Source of the DNA: Emydura subglobosa
Lineage: Eukaryota > Chordata > Testudines > Chelidae
Length of the DNA: 64,000 nucleotides
Assembly: GCA_007922225.1 (NCBI GenBank)
Contig: ML680088.1
Coordinates: 16,714,355 to 16,778,354 of the forward strand
Direction: 5' to 3'
A program made the translations under genes and the position numbers. How positions within the stretch are numbered: the stretch's first letter is position 1; every line of letters begins with the position of its first letter. Below are positions 34,149 to 46,500 of the stretch, in pieces. The notes under the pieces were generated by a model. That model was not told the origin of the DNA. It was given only the letters and a program-made list of their open reading frames with translations, and did not search any database.

Positions 34149-36640
34149 AACTAACATAAGAACAGCCATACTGGGTCAGACCAGTGATCTTTCTAGTTTA
34201 GTACACTGTCTTTCAACAGTGGCTGAGGTCAGATGCTTCAGAAGAAATGAACAGTTCATGGCAGCTATCAAGTGATCCATCCCTTTTTAACCAGTTCCAG
34301 CTTCTGTTAATGAAAGGTTTAGGGACACCCAGAGCATGGAGTTGTCTCTGACCATCTTGGCTAAAAGCCATTGATGGACCTAGCCACCATGAATGTATCT
34401 AATTCTTGTGTGAACCTGGTTATACTTTTGGCCATCACAACGTCCCCTGACGATGAGTTCCACAGGTTGACTGTGCATTGTGTGAAGAAGTATTTCCTTA
34501 TATTTGTTTTTAAACCTACAGTTTGTTAATTTTATTGGATTATGTGGGGGTTCTTGTGTTATGTGAAGGAATAAATAACACTTTTTCTTATTCACTTTCT
34601 CCACAAATTTTATGATTTTATAGACCTCTGTCATATCCCTCTCCTTAATCATTTCTTTTCTAAGATGAACAGTCCCAGTCTTTTTAATCTATCCTCATAT
34701 GAAAGCTGTTCCAGATCTCTAATCATTTTGTTTCCCTCAGTACTTTTTCCAATTCTAATATGTTTTTGAGATGGGGCAACCACAACTGCACACAATATTC
34801 AAAGTGTAGGTTTGGAGTTATATAGTGACATTATATTTTCTGTCTTGTTACTGATCCCTTTCCTAATGGTTTCTAACATTAATTTTTTGATTGCCGATGC
34901 ACATTTTGAATGGATGTTTTCAGAGTACTATCCACGATGACTCCAAGATCTTTTTCTTGAGTAGTAACAACTAATTTTGACCCCATCATTTTTCATGTAT
35001 AATTGGGATTGTTTTCCAATGTACATTACTTGGCATTTATCAACATTGACTTTCCTCTGCCATTTTGTTGATCAGTCACACCATTTTGAGATCTCTTGTA
35101 ACTCATTGCAATGTGCTTTGGATTTAACTATCTTGAATATTTTGGTATCATCTGCAAACTTTGCCATCTCACTGTTTACCCCCTTTTCCCGATCATTTAT
35201 GAATATGTTGAACAGGACAGATCCCACTACAGATCATTGGGGAATCCCACTATTTACCTCTTTCCACTGTGTAAATTGACCATTTATTCCTACCTTTTTG
35301 TTTCTTGTCTTTTAACCAATTACTGATTCCCTCTTATCACATGACTGCTTACTTTGCTTAAGAGCCTTTGGTGTGAGACCTTGTTAAATATTTTCTTAAA
35401 GTCCAAGTACACTATATTGACTGAATCACCCTTGTCCACATGCTTTTTTACCCCCTCAAAGAATTCTAATAGAGTGGTGAGGCATGATTTCTCTTTACAA
35501 AAGCCATGTTGACTCTTTCCCAACATACCTAGTAAAGCTTTTAAGAACAAGTTAGACAATCACCTGTCAGGGATGGTTTTAGGTATACTTGGTCCTTCCT
35601 CAACACAGGGAGATGGACTAGATGACTTCTTGAGGTCCCTTCCATCCCTTCATTGCTATGATTCTATAATACAATGTTCATCTATGTATCTGATCATTCT
35701 GTTCTTTACTATAGCTTCAAACAATTTGCCCGGTACTGAAGTTAGGTTTACTGGCCTATGACTGCCAGGATTGCCTCTGGATCCTTTTTTAAAAATCAAT
35801 GTGTTAGCTATCTTTGTCATCTACAGAGGCTGATTTAAGCAGTAGGTTACATACCACAGTTAGTAGTTCTGCAATTTCATATTTGAGTTCCTTCACAAAT
35901 CTTGGGTGAATACCATCTGATCCTGCTGACTTTTCTTACTGTTTAATTTATTATTTTTTTCCAAAACCACCTCTAATCTGAGACAGTTCCTCAGATTTAT
36001 CATCGTAAAAGAATGGCTGAGGTTTAGGAATCTCCCTCATATACTCTGCAATGAAAACTGATGCAAAGAATTCATTTAGCTTTCTACAACAGCCTTGTCT
36101 GCCTTGAGTACCTTGATCATCTAGTGGACTCTGATTGACAGACTTCCTGCTTCTGATGTACTTCAATTTTATTTATTTATTTATTTAGCTGTTTGTGTCT
36201 TTTGCTATTTGCTCATCAAATTCTTTTTTGACCTGCCTAATTATATTTTTAAACTTGATTTGCCAGAGTTTCCTTTTTATTTTCCTCACCAGGGTTTGAC
36301 TTTTTATTTTTAAAGGATGCCTGTTTGCCTTTAATCATCTCTCTTACTCTGTTATTTACCTATGGTGGCAATTTTTGGTACTGTTTTGTTTTTTAATTTG
36401 GGGTATATATTTAGTTTGAATCTCCATCATTGTGTTTGTTAGTTCCATGCAGTTTGCAGGCATTTCACTCTTGTTGATTGTTCCTTTTAATTTCTGTTTA
36501 ACTAGCTTCTTCATTTTTGTGCACTTCCTCTCTTTGAAGTTAAAAAATGCTACTATGATGGGTTTCTTTGGTATTTTCCCCCCTACAATGATGTTAAATT
36601 TAATTAGTGTGAGTACTGTGATATCTACCTGCAGCTAGAG
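34149..36640 (-). mobile_element. Long CR1 LINE copy, decayed
   Basis: It starts with the CR1 3' end TAAGAACAGCCATACTGGG and GTCAGACCAGTGATC. Minus-strand frames include KALLGMLGKSQHGFCKEKSC with YLDFKKIFNKVSHQRL (35320-35559), the palm region of reverse transcriptase. Sequence resembling the upstream end of ORF2 continues to about 36600. Frameshifts are frequent. It holds an opposite-strand CR1 piece at about 35528-35672 and spans most of the RNF168-UBXN7 gap. Confidence 0.88.
35528..35672 (+). mobile_element. CR1 3' fragment inserted into the antisense CR1
   Basis: It reads GAGATGGACTAGATGACTTC, then TTGAGGTCCCTTCCATCCC and TTGCTATGATTCTATAAT, the sense CR1 3' end. It interrupts the host CR1 between ...TTTCCCAACA and ATGTTCATC..., where the family sequence is otherwise continuous. 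Confidence 0.85.
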
Positions 36641-37099
36641 GAAGCAGGTGAGAAGTTTGAATTACCCTATTCATCTGCTTGGGGTATTGACTGAACACCT
36701 AATGGCACTGGAGTCCTGCTACCAACACTGCATCTAAGGGGCAGGTGCATCCTAATGGCTGCCTTCCTAGTAGCAGACTCAGCAGGGCTGGGTGGGAGCA
36801 ACTTGTGCACAGAAAGGGGGTGATGGAGCCCCAGCAGCTAGGTCTGGTGTGGAGGGCTAGCCTAGTGAGACAATACTACCACATCACAGTAATCTAGCGT
36901 GAGTGGCATAATATATGGTGCTTTTCTTAAAGCCCTAGCTCTTGGAATCATGGGAAGAGGGGAGACATTAAGAAAGAAGGCTTGTCTGCATAAAAGCCTT
37001 GATGGGGCAATGTGAGTGCCCCCACTAAAGCAGATGCCCCCTGGCATATTAAAAGAACCCCACTATTTTGTTTTTTTTAAAACCTGATTTTTTCGCTAA
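36641..37099. other. Region upstream of the UBXN7 island
   Basis: No gene was found. A block near 36915-36960 (AAAGCCCTAGCTCTTGGAAT) reads like part of an interspersed repeat of unassigned class. Confidence 0.3.
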
Positions 37100-37479
37100 T
37101 CATTTGAGGGCAGGGGCCTGACTCATCAGTGGGTGGGGACTGGACCAAGGACTGCCATAGCCCCAGCAGCGGCTGTCAGGGCCTGGGCTGTGGGAGGAGG
37201 GGCAGTTGTACAGTCCTCGCTTTGGCTCGGGTAACTGTCCAGTGCTGGGGGCGACGGGACAGTGGCTCCAGCCCTTGAGGGGGCGGGGAAGTGGGCGGAG
37301 CACCTCCTAGGAGCTCTTCTGCCTCTCTGTCCGCGGCCGCGGCTTCCAATAAAGCTTGACATTGAAATTGAAAGCGCCTCACTGGCGGTGAGCGAGGGGA
37401 AGGGGCGCGGGCGGCTCTGCGCCTGCGCACAGCGGCCGGGGCAGGTGGCTGGTGTGTTGTTGTTCGGCGGCGGCAGCGG

Positions 37480-37491
37480 CAAGATGGCGGC
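37480..37491 (+). promoter_or_regulatory. UBXN7: TISU / YY1 element at the UBXN7 start codon
   Basis: CAAGATGGCGGC fits the TISU consensus SAASATGGCGGC exactly, with its ATG at 37484. TISU elements direct initiation on mRNAs with very short leaders and bind YY1 in DNA. This supports both the start codon and a transcription start only a few tens of bases upstream. Confidence 0.75.
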
Positions 37492-37556
37492 GCACGGGGG
37501 CTCTGCGGCCTCCTCGGCGCTGAAGGGGTTAATCCAGCAGTTCACCGCCATCACGG
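37484..37556 (+). CDS. UBXN7: UBXN7 exon 1
   Basis: It encodes [20 protein letters not shown] and TAIT, then one base of a glycine codon; the donor is ACGG|GTGAGA. Confidence 0.95.
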
Positions 37557-40500
37557 GTGAGACACACGGAACCGGGGGCGCCCGGGACGGGAGGGGGCCC
37601 CGCCGGGAGCTGTGCCTACCCTATGGCCGCAACCGCGGGGGGCGAAGATGGTGCAGGGGTAGCACCGGCGAGCTGGGCCCCGCTGCAGCTCCGCCTGGAG
37701 CCGGCCCCGGCCAACGGCGGCTTCCTTCCGGTCCGCGGGGAGGCTCAGGTTGCGCCCCGCGGGCCCCGGAGAAGCGGCGCCGGCACGGAGGCTGACAGGA
37801 TCGGGGGTCCCCTGAGGCAGCCGGGCCAGAGGCTGCCCCGCCTCGCGGTGACCCTCGGGGGCCGGGCCGGGCCCGAGCCCCGCTTTCCCGGCAAAGCCCC
37901 GGGCACAGGGAAGGGAGCGCAGGCATCCCACGGGGCAGGTGAGCCCCAGAGCGGGGTGGGCGCTGGACAGGAGGGGAGAGCCTTTGGCGGGAGGTGGACA
38001 TGCCGTAGAGAACAGGCGGTGGGGAAACTGGGGGCCTGGCAAGGCATCTCTATCTGTTACGCGATGACACTCCAACCCTGTCAGATGCTCAGGTCCTTTT
38101 CCCTCCATCCCCAGAACAGGTGTTCTTTGCATTCAACAGAGACCAAAAAATGCATCATCAGTCTTCCTCCTCCTCCTGCTGCTGCGCCCAGTGTAACCGA
38201 GGTTCTGTTTGCTTGAGTACTTAGTGGGCCCATTCTGGTGTGAAGTCATCTGTGGGAAATAATCTATTAGTGCACTGAAACGATGATCCGTTGTGTCTGA
38301 AAGTATTTTCCCACCGTTGTTAGAAATTGTACTGGATTGTTCACAATGATAATTCTTTGTTCAGTTTATCTTGAGCGCTTGATACAACTTGTGCATAGTC
38401 TGTTTTGTTATGGCTTCATCTATTTGTGTGTCTTCACTCAACTACAGAGAAGGGAAGGGTTTTAAAAGATAGGAAAATATGGTTGTCAAAATACAAAAAT
38501 CTTCTGGTGAAGTAAGTGGAACTACTAAGTTTCATGTTATAAGTAAGTAAATTCCAGATTGTATCCATTTTACTATTCAGATATGATTGGATCAAAATCT
38601 GGGTTAAGAACATTGGAGATGTTAAGTAGCTAGAAAATTGCCAGGTATACCCAATAGTGTGTATACTGGGGACTTCTTAGTAAGTTAATTCTTTGTAAAT
38701 CACAAATACTCATTTTTAAACTCTTGGAGAAAGTACAATATCTTATAGCTGTGCTGGCCTCCACTAATGAAGAATGAGGAGAAATAGTCCTTCAGTATAT
38801 TTGTGCTGTAGGAAAATAGAGGATTGACTTTTTGTTGTCATTCACCAAGAAGAGTGGTTGTAAGAAACTGAAAAAATACCCATGAGCTACAATGAAACTA
38901 GATGACCTTTTTGTTCATATTTCAGTGTTTGAAGTGCTCATTTCAAGGCAAATGCAACAGTAAATATGTTGTAAAGAAAGTAAAGTTGGTTTTAAAGCAT
39001 TTATTAGTTATAGAAGATCAATACAGACACTGGGTCTTGACAACTTTTGTCTTCTACAACCAGTGATAGGTTTTGAATAGCAGAGATTTGAAAATGGCAA
39101 TGTCCTTGCAGCAGAGAATGACTGCACATATATGTATACAGGAGTTGTAGCATTATATGGTCATTTCAAAGCATAAAAGTGTCTGAGCATTGCTGGTAAC
39201 ACAGCAGTAAAATTAAATAGGCTTTTTTATATCAAATTGTGATTATAGTTTAAAGAAATTAGATGTAATTTCCATACTTTTACCTAGTTGTCTCTGATAT
39301 CTAATTTGCTTTTGTATTTATTCACCATTTTAATTAAGGTCTCAGAATAGAGTTGACTTTTATCATAATTGATGCTGTTTGTCTTGGCAAGTTGTTTTTG
39401 GAAAGTTGCTCTGTCAGACAAGCTGACATTATCTGTGACTTAATGTAATAGCAGCCGCAGGCCATTCAAAGTCACGTTAGCCATACATTTTCTAGTCCTT
39501 GTTCTGTTTCACTTGCTGGCTGGGCTGTTCTGACTATAGCTTCCCAGAAAACCTCGTATTGCCAAATAGAGGTGAGTGACCAAGATAAAATGGGTTTAGG
39601 CCAAGGTGGCTTAATTTACTACAACTGTAATTTTATCGACCATAATCTTTTCATCATTGCTGTGGTATTTGGGCACTTGAGCTAGTGGAAATTAAACTAA
39701 TCATGAGTACAAAAGCTATTGCCAAGACTAACTCAATTGAAATCTGGGTCTGTAACTCACTAATTGCCTTCACCTACTGTAACCTGAAGAAGAGCTCTGT
39801 GTAAGCATGAAAGTTTCTCTTTCACCAACAGAAGTTGGTCCAGTATAAGATATTATCTCACTAACCTTGTGTCTCTAATATCCTAGGACCAACATAGCTA
39901 TGACAAACACAGTCTCTCTCTGGGTTGGAGAGCTCACACTTATGCTCTGGCAGGTAGACTGTGGGAGAAAATAAAATTCCACCAGTGAGGTTGCTTCTTC
40001 GGCCTGACTAACTTTGGATGCTCTTTCTGGAGGAGAAAGGTCTTTTGATGTGGAGAAGGAGGTGGTACTCTGTCACTGTTGTTACTTAAGTATCCATGAA
40101 CAATAATGGGTACAGTAAGATCCTGACTCTGGGAACCATTTTAATAAATGGACATGTATCAACATGTAAACAAACCTTCCTCCATTTCTTTCTTCTGCCA
40201 GTTATGTTCATTTTCTCTGGATTGAGCATCTGCTGGTTCACTTTTACTCATGCTATATCTTGGTCAGATGATAGATAATGTAGGGAATGTCGCCTTTCTG
40301 CTATAAATATCTATCATACACTGGCCGAAAGCATGATACTCCTTACTGATTTAATATTGAATTGTCCATAGGGTGATGAGACGTTTGTATTTTGTTTTAT
40401 GTATAACTCAACATCTTTCCGGATCATTGCACTTTTATGTTTTGAATTTTGTGTTAGGCAAAGGTCTGAGAGCTATTAAAAACAAAAAAGATTAAATGGC

Positions 40501-43500
40501 TTCTGCTAAATTTCTGGGTTGTTTAAGGAAAAAGATTTCTCTCAATCACACCCCCTTTTATCCCCTAAGCAAGTTGTGTAAATTAGTGTTTCTTCTGGTG
40601 GTTTCTAAACTATAAATGCAAAGCAAGTGACAGCCAGATAAGTTGTGCATTCTTACTAATTACACATTTTTTGAGAGAACAAGCTTGCCTGTCAGCTATT
40701 CCCAGCACCTGTTTGATCAGGTTCTTGATACTGTTTTCTGAGACTTCTTTTTTAAATTTTGTCTTTGGTATTATAGGTGCCAGTGAAAGTGTGGGGAAAC
40801 ATATGCTCGAAGCATGCAACAATAATCTAGAGATGGCTGTCACTATGTTTCTGGATGGTGGAGGCATAGCAGAGGAGCCCAGCACCAGTTCAGCAGCAGT
40901 ATCAACTGTCCGATCACATACCGAGTATGTGTTTGTGTGAATGTATCCATATGAATTAATAATCTGTGTTGAATAGTGGTAGGATGGAAAGATGGGAAAG
41001 TTATTTTGCTGTTGCCTCTTGTTCATTTCTCTGCTAACCTGCTGTCACTTCACTGTTACTATGTAGTCCTTTAATGATCTTTTCCACTGCTCTGGTAGGA
41101 CCATTCTAGTAAAACTTTTATATAGTAGTAAGAATGGTCCTGTGACTGAAACACAGGACTTGGTGTCAGGAGACCTGGGGCTTGTTTCTCATTTTGTCTT
41201 AGGAAAATTACCTCTTCTCACTGCTTATGTTACAGTAGTGCATGCCTAGAGGCTAGCACATCATATTGCTCTACAAACATAGCAAAGAAAAGGTCCCCTG
41301 CCCTGAAAAATCATACTATGATTCAGTTTCCTCACCTGTAAGTTTTGGATATAATTTGGCTACCTAACAGGGATATTGGTTACAAGCCATGCTAACTAAA
41401 TGCTGTTTTCAAGAGATGCAGAAGCTGGGTGGATGTATAAGTGGTGCTAATGAAAATTACTTTCACCTCCACTTTGTTGCTTTGAACTTAGTCTAATTGG
41501 ATTAGTGGCTAAAAAGTAACTAGGTGTTTGGTCTTAAAGAAATGAGTTGGTGGTCTCTGTCCAGTTGCTAGGGGACTTGTGTCCCACCATAAAATCCACA
41601 GCAACAGTTGACGTTAATTGGCACCCCTGTTGTGCATGAAAGGCAAGGGTGGGATTAATTATGAAGAGTGGTGCCAACACTTCTAGCCGATGCTAAATAC
41701 TGTACCTTTTTGCCAGTTGCCTTTGACAGGTAGTAATACTGAAGCTAAAAATCTGTACTCGTCAGTATCGTGGCCTTATTTCTATGCCGATTCATTGTGA
41801 ATCAGTGACTTCTATACCACTATAAGTTAAAATCTATAAGTTCCATTATTGGAATAAATTTGGTAACGTTGACTCCATTCAAGAGCCAGGCAGTCCATCT
41901 CCTATACTTCAAACACAGTGCCTAGGAGACTGTAAAGAGATTGGTAAAACAAATAAAGCATTTCTCTCTGCATTATGTAGGGTTGTAGGCTCTAGTCTGT
42001 GACACCTGTAAAACCTCTTATGTGTCAAGGATAGTTCAGATCTCTTAAACATTCACTTCCTCTGTGGAGCTTTTGATCCACTTGAAATGATGAAATAATT
42101 AAAAATGTATACAACATCCTTACTTCTTGATCTAAGTATCATGCATCTGTATTGCTCTGTCTCTATCAAGCTGCAAGATCCATGGGGCAGGATCTGGTTT
42201 TCTTTGTTTATACAATGTCCAGCACATCCCTCAGTAATTAACAGGTTATTTTTTCTCCTTGGTAGGGATGAAGTACGAGCACCAATTCCACAAAAGCAGG
42301 AAATTTTGGTAGAGCCAGAGCCCTTGTTTGGAGGTAAGACTGTTTGTGTTTTTGTTTATGTTGCTTCCTACCTGACTGGGTGACAAAAGAAAAATTATAA
42401 CTGATTGAGGGCCTGTCTACGCATACAGTGCTTCAGTGGTGCTGCAGTGCTCCCCGAGAGGCAAAAGCTACGTCAATGGGAGAAGGCCCTTTCCTCCCCT
42501 CCTCTCTCCCCCACCGTCAACGCAGTGCTGTCTACACCAGGAGTTTAGTCGGTATAACTGCAATGTGCTTAACTAAAATAAGTCTGGAGTGTAGACCAAG
42601 CCTGAGAAATTGAATCCGTCACTGTTTTTTCAGCTACTCTATAACCGTAGGACATGATGGCACACTTTGAAATATCTCTGTGTCGTTGGAAGTACGGTCT
42701 CTCAAAGGAGACCTGGTAATAAATAATGCACCACTGGGAGTGCACTTTGCTTCATGTGCCATTTATCTGAGGCAGCACCCAATAAGCTATGCTAAAATAC
42801 TCCTTTTTACTGGCTGAATACAGTGGTCCAGGAACAAGACTGGAAGATACATCTCCCAAATTAGAGATGTGTAAAGTGGTAGGGTTGAAGGACAGAGTGA
42901 CTGATGGTGAAGGGAAGAAGAATTGGTGAAGATTCAGGAGGACTAGAGTTATAAGGGAGATAGGAGGATTAAAAAATGAAGTCAGAAGAGAAACTATTAA
43001 TAAAATACACGTTAAATAAAAATATTTGATTATTTTAGTTCTGCTTCGTATTGAATTTATTGAATGATCTGAACCTACTTATCTGCTGCAGAAATATTAT
43101 TGGGGAGACTTAGAAAGTAGAAGATTTCTGAGGGGGGTAATCCCTGGGCGATCCATAGGCAGAGGTGTATGCAATGACTATTGCTATGTAATACACAAAC
43201 CCTAGTAATTGTACACTTGGCACAATGCAAAGTATGGATCTCGTATGAATTTGTTTTAGGTGGTAATGGCACTTTTTCCATTTGTGACTACTGATGGTAG
43301 TTTAATCTCTTTTTTTCCTCTGGAGAACAAGATGCAGCTTGTAGTTTTTGTTTTCTGTTTGCTTTAAGTACAAGATGGTTTTATCATCTTTTGCAACATT
43401 GTCTTTTTTCCCCTTTCTAAAGAGAAGTGCTAATAGGAAGATCACTTTCCTGCTAGTTAAAAAGAGGTAGCTGTTTATATTGTGATAATCCCTGGGGCCC

Positions 43501-46500
43501 TGATAAAGGTTCCCATTGCGCTAGGCACTGTACAGACATGTAGCAAAAAAAAAGTCCTTGCTCTAGGGAACTCAGTTTAGGTATAAGGATATTTGGATTT
43601 GAATTTTATCTAGTTGTTTGTTGAAGGCAGCATCTCTTGAGAATGAGATACTTAAATAATTGCCTGAAACAGAATAGTTGGCTATTACATTCCAAAGAAA
43701 TGTAAAAATATAGGACAGCATTTTCAAACTTGTATACAATATTAGAATATTAGGGTTGGAAGGGACCTCAGGAGGTCATCTAGTCCAACCTCCTGCTCAA
43801 AGCAGGACTAATCCCAACTAAAACATCCCAGCCAGGGCTTTATCAAGCTGGGCCTTAAAAACCTCTAGGGATAGAGATTCCACCACCTCCCTAGGGCTAT
43901 GTTTACACTGGTGGCGGCAAAATCGCTTCCGCCAGATCTATCTTCCATAATCAATTGAGTGGTCAGTGAGACCCGCTCAATGGATGAGGGAGTCAACAAG
44001 TCCACCTCCTCAACTAGCGTAGCGCTGAGCCGATGGGAACGCTTTTCCCGTCAGCTCAGCGCAATGTGAACAGTGCTCAGAAGCAGTCGACGGGAGTTAC
44101 ACAAACTACTCTATGTAGTTTACGTAACTCCGGTCGACAGCCGCCGAATTTCCGGGTAAGTGTGAACAAGCCATAGGTAACCCATTCCAGTGCTTCACCA
44201 CCTTCCTACTGAAAAACTTTTTCCTAATATCCATTGTAGATTTCCCCCACTGCAACTTGAGACTATTGCTCCTTGTTCTGTCATCTGCCACCACTGAGAA
44301 CAGCCTAGTTCCGTAGTCCCTGGAACCTCACTTCAGGTTGTTGAAGGCTGCTATCAAATCCCCCCTCACTCTTCTCTTCTCTTCTGCAAACTAAACAAGC
44401 CCAGTTCCTTCAGCCTCTCCTCATAAGTCATGTGCTCCAATCCCCTAATCATTTTTGTTGCCCTCTGCTAGACTCCGGTTTGTCCACATCCTTTCTTTAG
44501 TAGGGGGCCCAAAACTGGACACAATACTCCAAATGTGGCCTCACCAGTGCCGAATAGAGGGGAATAATCACTTCCCTCGATCTGCTGGCAATGTTCCTGC
44601 TAATGCAGCCCAGTATGTCATTAGCCTTCTTGGCAATAAGGGCACACTGTTGACTCATATCCAGCTTTTTGTTCACTGTAACCCCCAAGTCCTTTTCCGC
44701 AGAACTGCTGCCTAATCAGTCGATCCCCAGTCTGTAGGGGTGCATGTGTTTCTTCCGTCCTAAGTGCAGGACTCTGCACTTGTCCGTGTTGAATCTCATC
44801 AAATTTCTTTTGGCCTAATCCTTCAATTTGTCTAGGTCATAGTTTCTCAACTTGTGGTACCTGTACCCCTGGGGGTACACGAGACATAGGCAGGGGGTAT
44901 GCAGCAAAAAACTCAGTGAAGGAAGGCGGGCAGCAGCCGCCAACTTCTGGGGAAGGTGGGCAGCAGCCTCCCACTTCCCTCCCAGTCCCAGCTCCTATTT
45001 GGGACGCCGGGCGGCAGCCGCCGGTTTTTTGGGAAGCCGGGTGGCAGCTGCCCGTGTCCCACCCAGTCCCAGCTCCCAGGTGGGAGCCCAGCAGCAGCCT
45101 CCTGTGCCCTGAGAGCTGGGCTCGCAGCTGGGTGGCTGCCACGTGTCCCCCAGCTCTGAGCCAAGAGACAGCCTCCCATATCCTGGCTTGAAGACGGGCA
45201 GCAGCTGCCTGCCACCTGCCCATGTGTCCCAACCTGAGCAGAAGCCTCCTCCGCCCCAGCTTGGAGCAGGTGGCAGTCGTCCACTTCCCAGGCTGGCAGA
45301 CAGGTGGCAGCCACTTGCAACTTGCCCAGGTGGCAGCTCTTCTCCCCGGCTCAAAGCCCCGGTGCCCAGAAAGCCAGGTGGAGAGCCCAGTGGCTTGCCC
45401 AATCCTGGAGCCCGGCTTTACCCTCATGCTTACTTGTCAATTTCACTGCTCTAGCTGAGCAGTGAAATTGACAACTATGACAGCCACAGATTTTACCAGT
45501 ATAAAAATCTTAAGGGGGGGCCCACACAGTGTGATTTGCCCCAGACCCGCACTCCCTAGGGAGGCATGGGGAATGCTGCTATCCACTCTAGTGGGCTGCT
45601 AGAGCCTGCTCATACCTCACAAGTTCCTGCCTTCGTGAGGAGAACACCAGGTGACCCCACCATCAGGCCATAGTGATTGGCTGGCATTGATCTTTGCTCC
45701 TATATGGAGGAAGGAGGGGAGAAACAGCAGGGGGTTTTCTGATCTGCCACAGCCACACAGCTTTGTAGAACTCAGAACTCTCCTGCTTTACGAGAAATAG
45801 TCTTCCAGTTGTAAAGGGGAAATAGATTGTAATTCTCAGAGTGGAAAATTGAGTGTTGGGGTACTTATTAAAATTTTCAGAAGTTAGAGGGACTTGCTAC
45901 TTAAAAGGTTGAGAAATACTCGTCTAGGTCACTCTGTATTCTATCCCTACCATCCAGCGTATCTACCACTCCACCCATCTTAATGTCATCCATGAATTTC
46001 CTGAGGGTGCAATGCACCCCATCCTCTAGATCATTAATGAAGATGTTGAACAAAACCGGCCCCAGGACTGACCCCTGGGACACTCCACTTGTTACCAGCT
46101 GCCAACTATACATGAAGCCGTTGATTGCTACCCATTGAGCCCGATGATCTAGCCAGCTTTCTATCCACCTTACAGTCCATTCATCCAACCCTTACTTCTG
46201 TATCTTGCTGAGAAGAATACTGTGTGAGACTGTATAAAAAGCTTTTCTAAAGTCAAGATAATCACATCCACTGCTTTCCCCACATCCACAGAGCCAGTCA
46301 TCTCATCGTAGAAGGCAATCAGGTTGGTCAAGCATGACTTGCCTTTTGTGAATCCATACTGACCATTCCTGATCACCTTCCTCTCTTCCAAGTGTCTCAA
46401 AATGGATTACTTAAGGACCTGCTCCATGATTTTTCCAGGGACTGAGGTGAGGCTGATTGGTCTGTAGTTCCCCAGATCTTCCTTCTTCCCTTTTTTGAAG

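Larger units (their letters stand above)
37100..37960 (+). promoter_or_regulatory. UBXN7: CpG-island promoter and first-exon region of UBXN7
   Basis: The stretch is strongly CpG-rich. It holds a CCAAT (37347-37351), an NRF1-like TGCGCCTGCGCA (about 37420) and a TISU/YY1 element over the start codon. Open frames of up to about 219 codons on both strands here are a by-product of GC content and are not called as genes. Confidence 0.78.
44839..45922. mobile_element. hAT element inserted in CR1 (1,084 bp)
   Basis: It is flanked by a perfect 8-bp duplication TCTAGGTC (44831-44838, 45923-45930). The termini share TTTCTCAAC in inverted orientation. The interior contains GC-rich degenerate tandem units (44890-45430) and a perfect hairpin (45434-45474). 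Long frames on both strands (up to 196 codons) follow the tandem units and have no domain. Confidence 0.88.

Noticed and set aside
37551..38216. Open frames of 100-219 codons on both strands just after UBXN7 exon 1
   Set aside because: They lie in the CpG island, overlap one another on both strands, read as low-complexity proline/arginine/glycine text, and cross the UBXN7 donor. GC content explains them.
44837..45427. A 196-codon minus-strand frame
   Set aside because: It sits in degenerate tandem units inside a hAT element, with similar frames on other phases and no domain.
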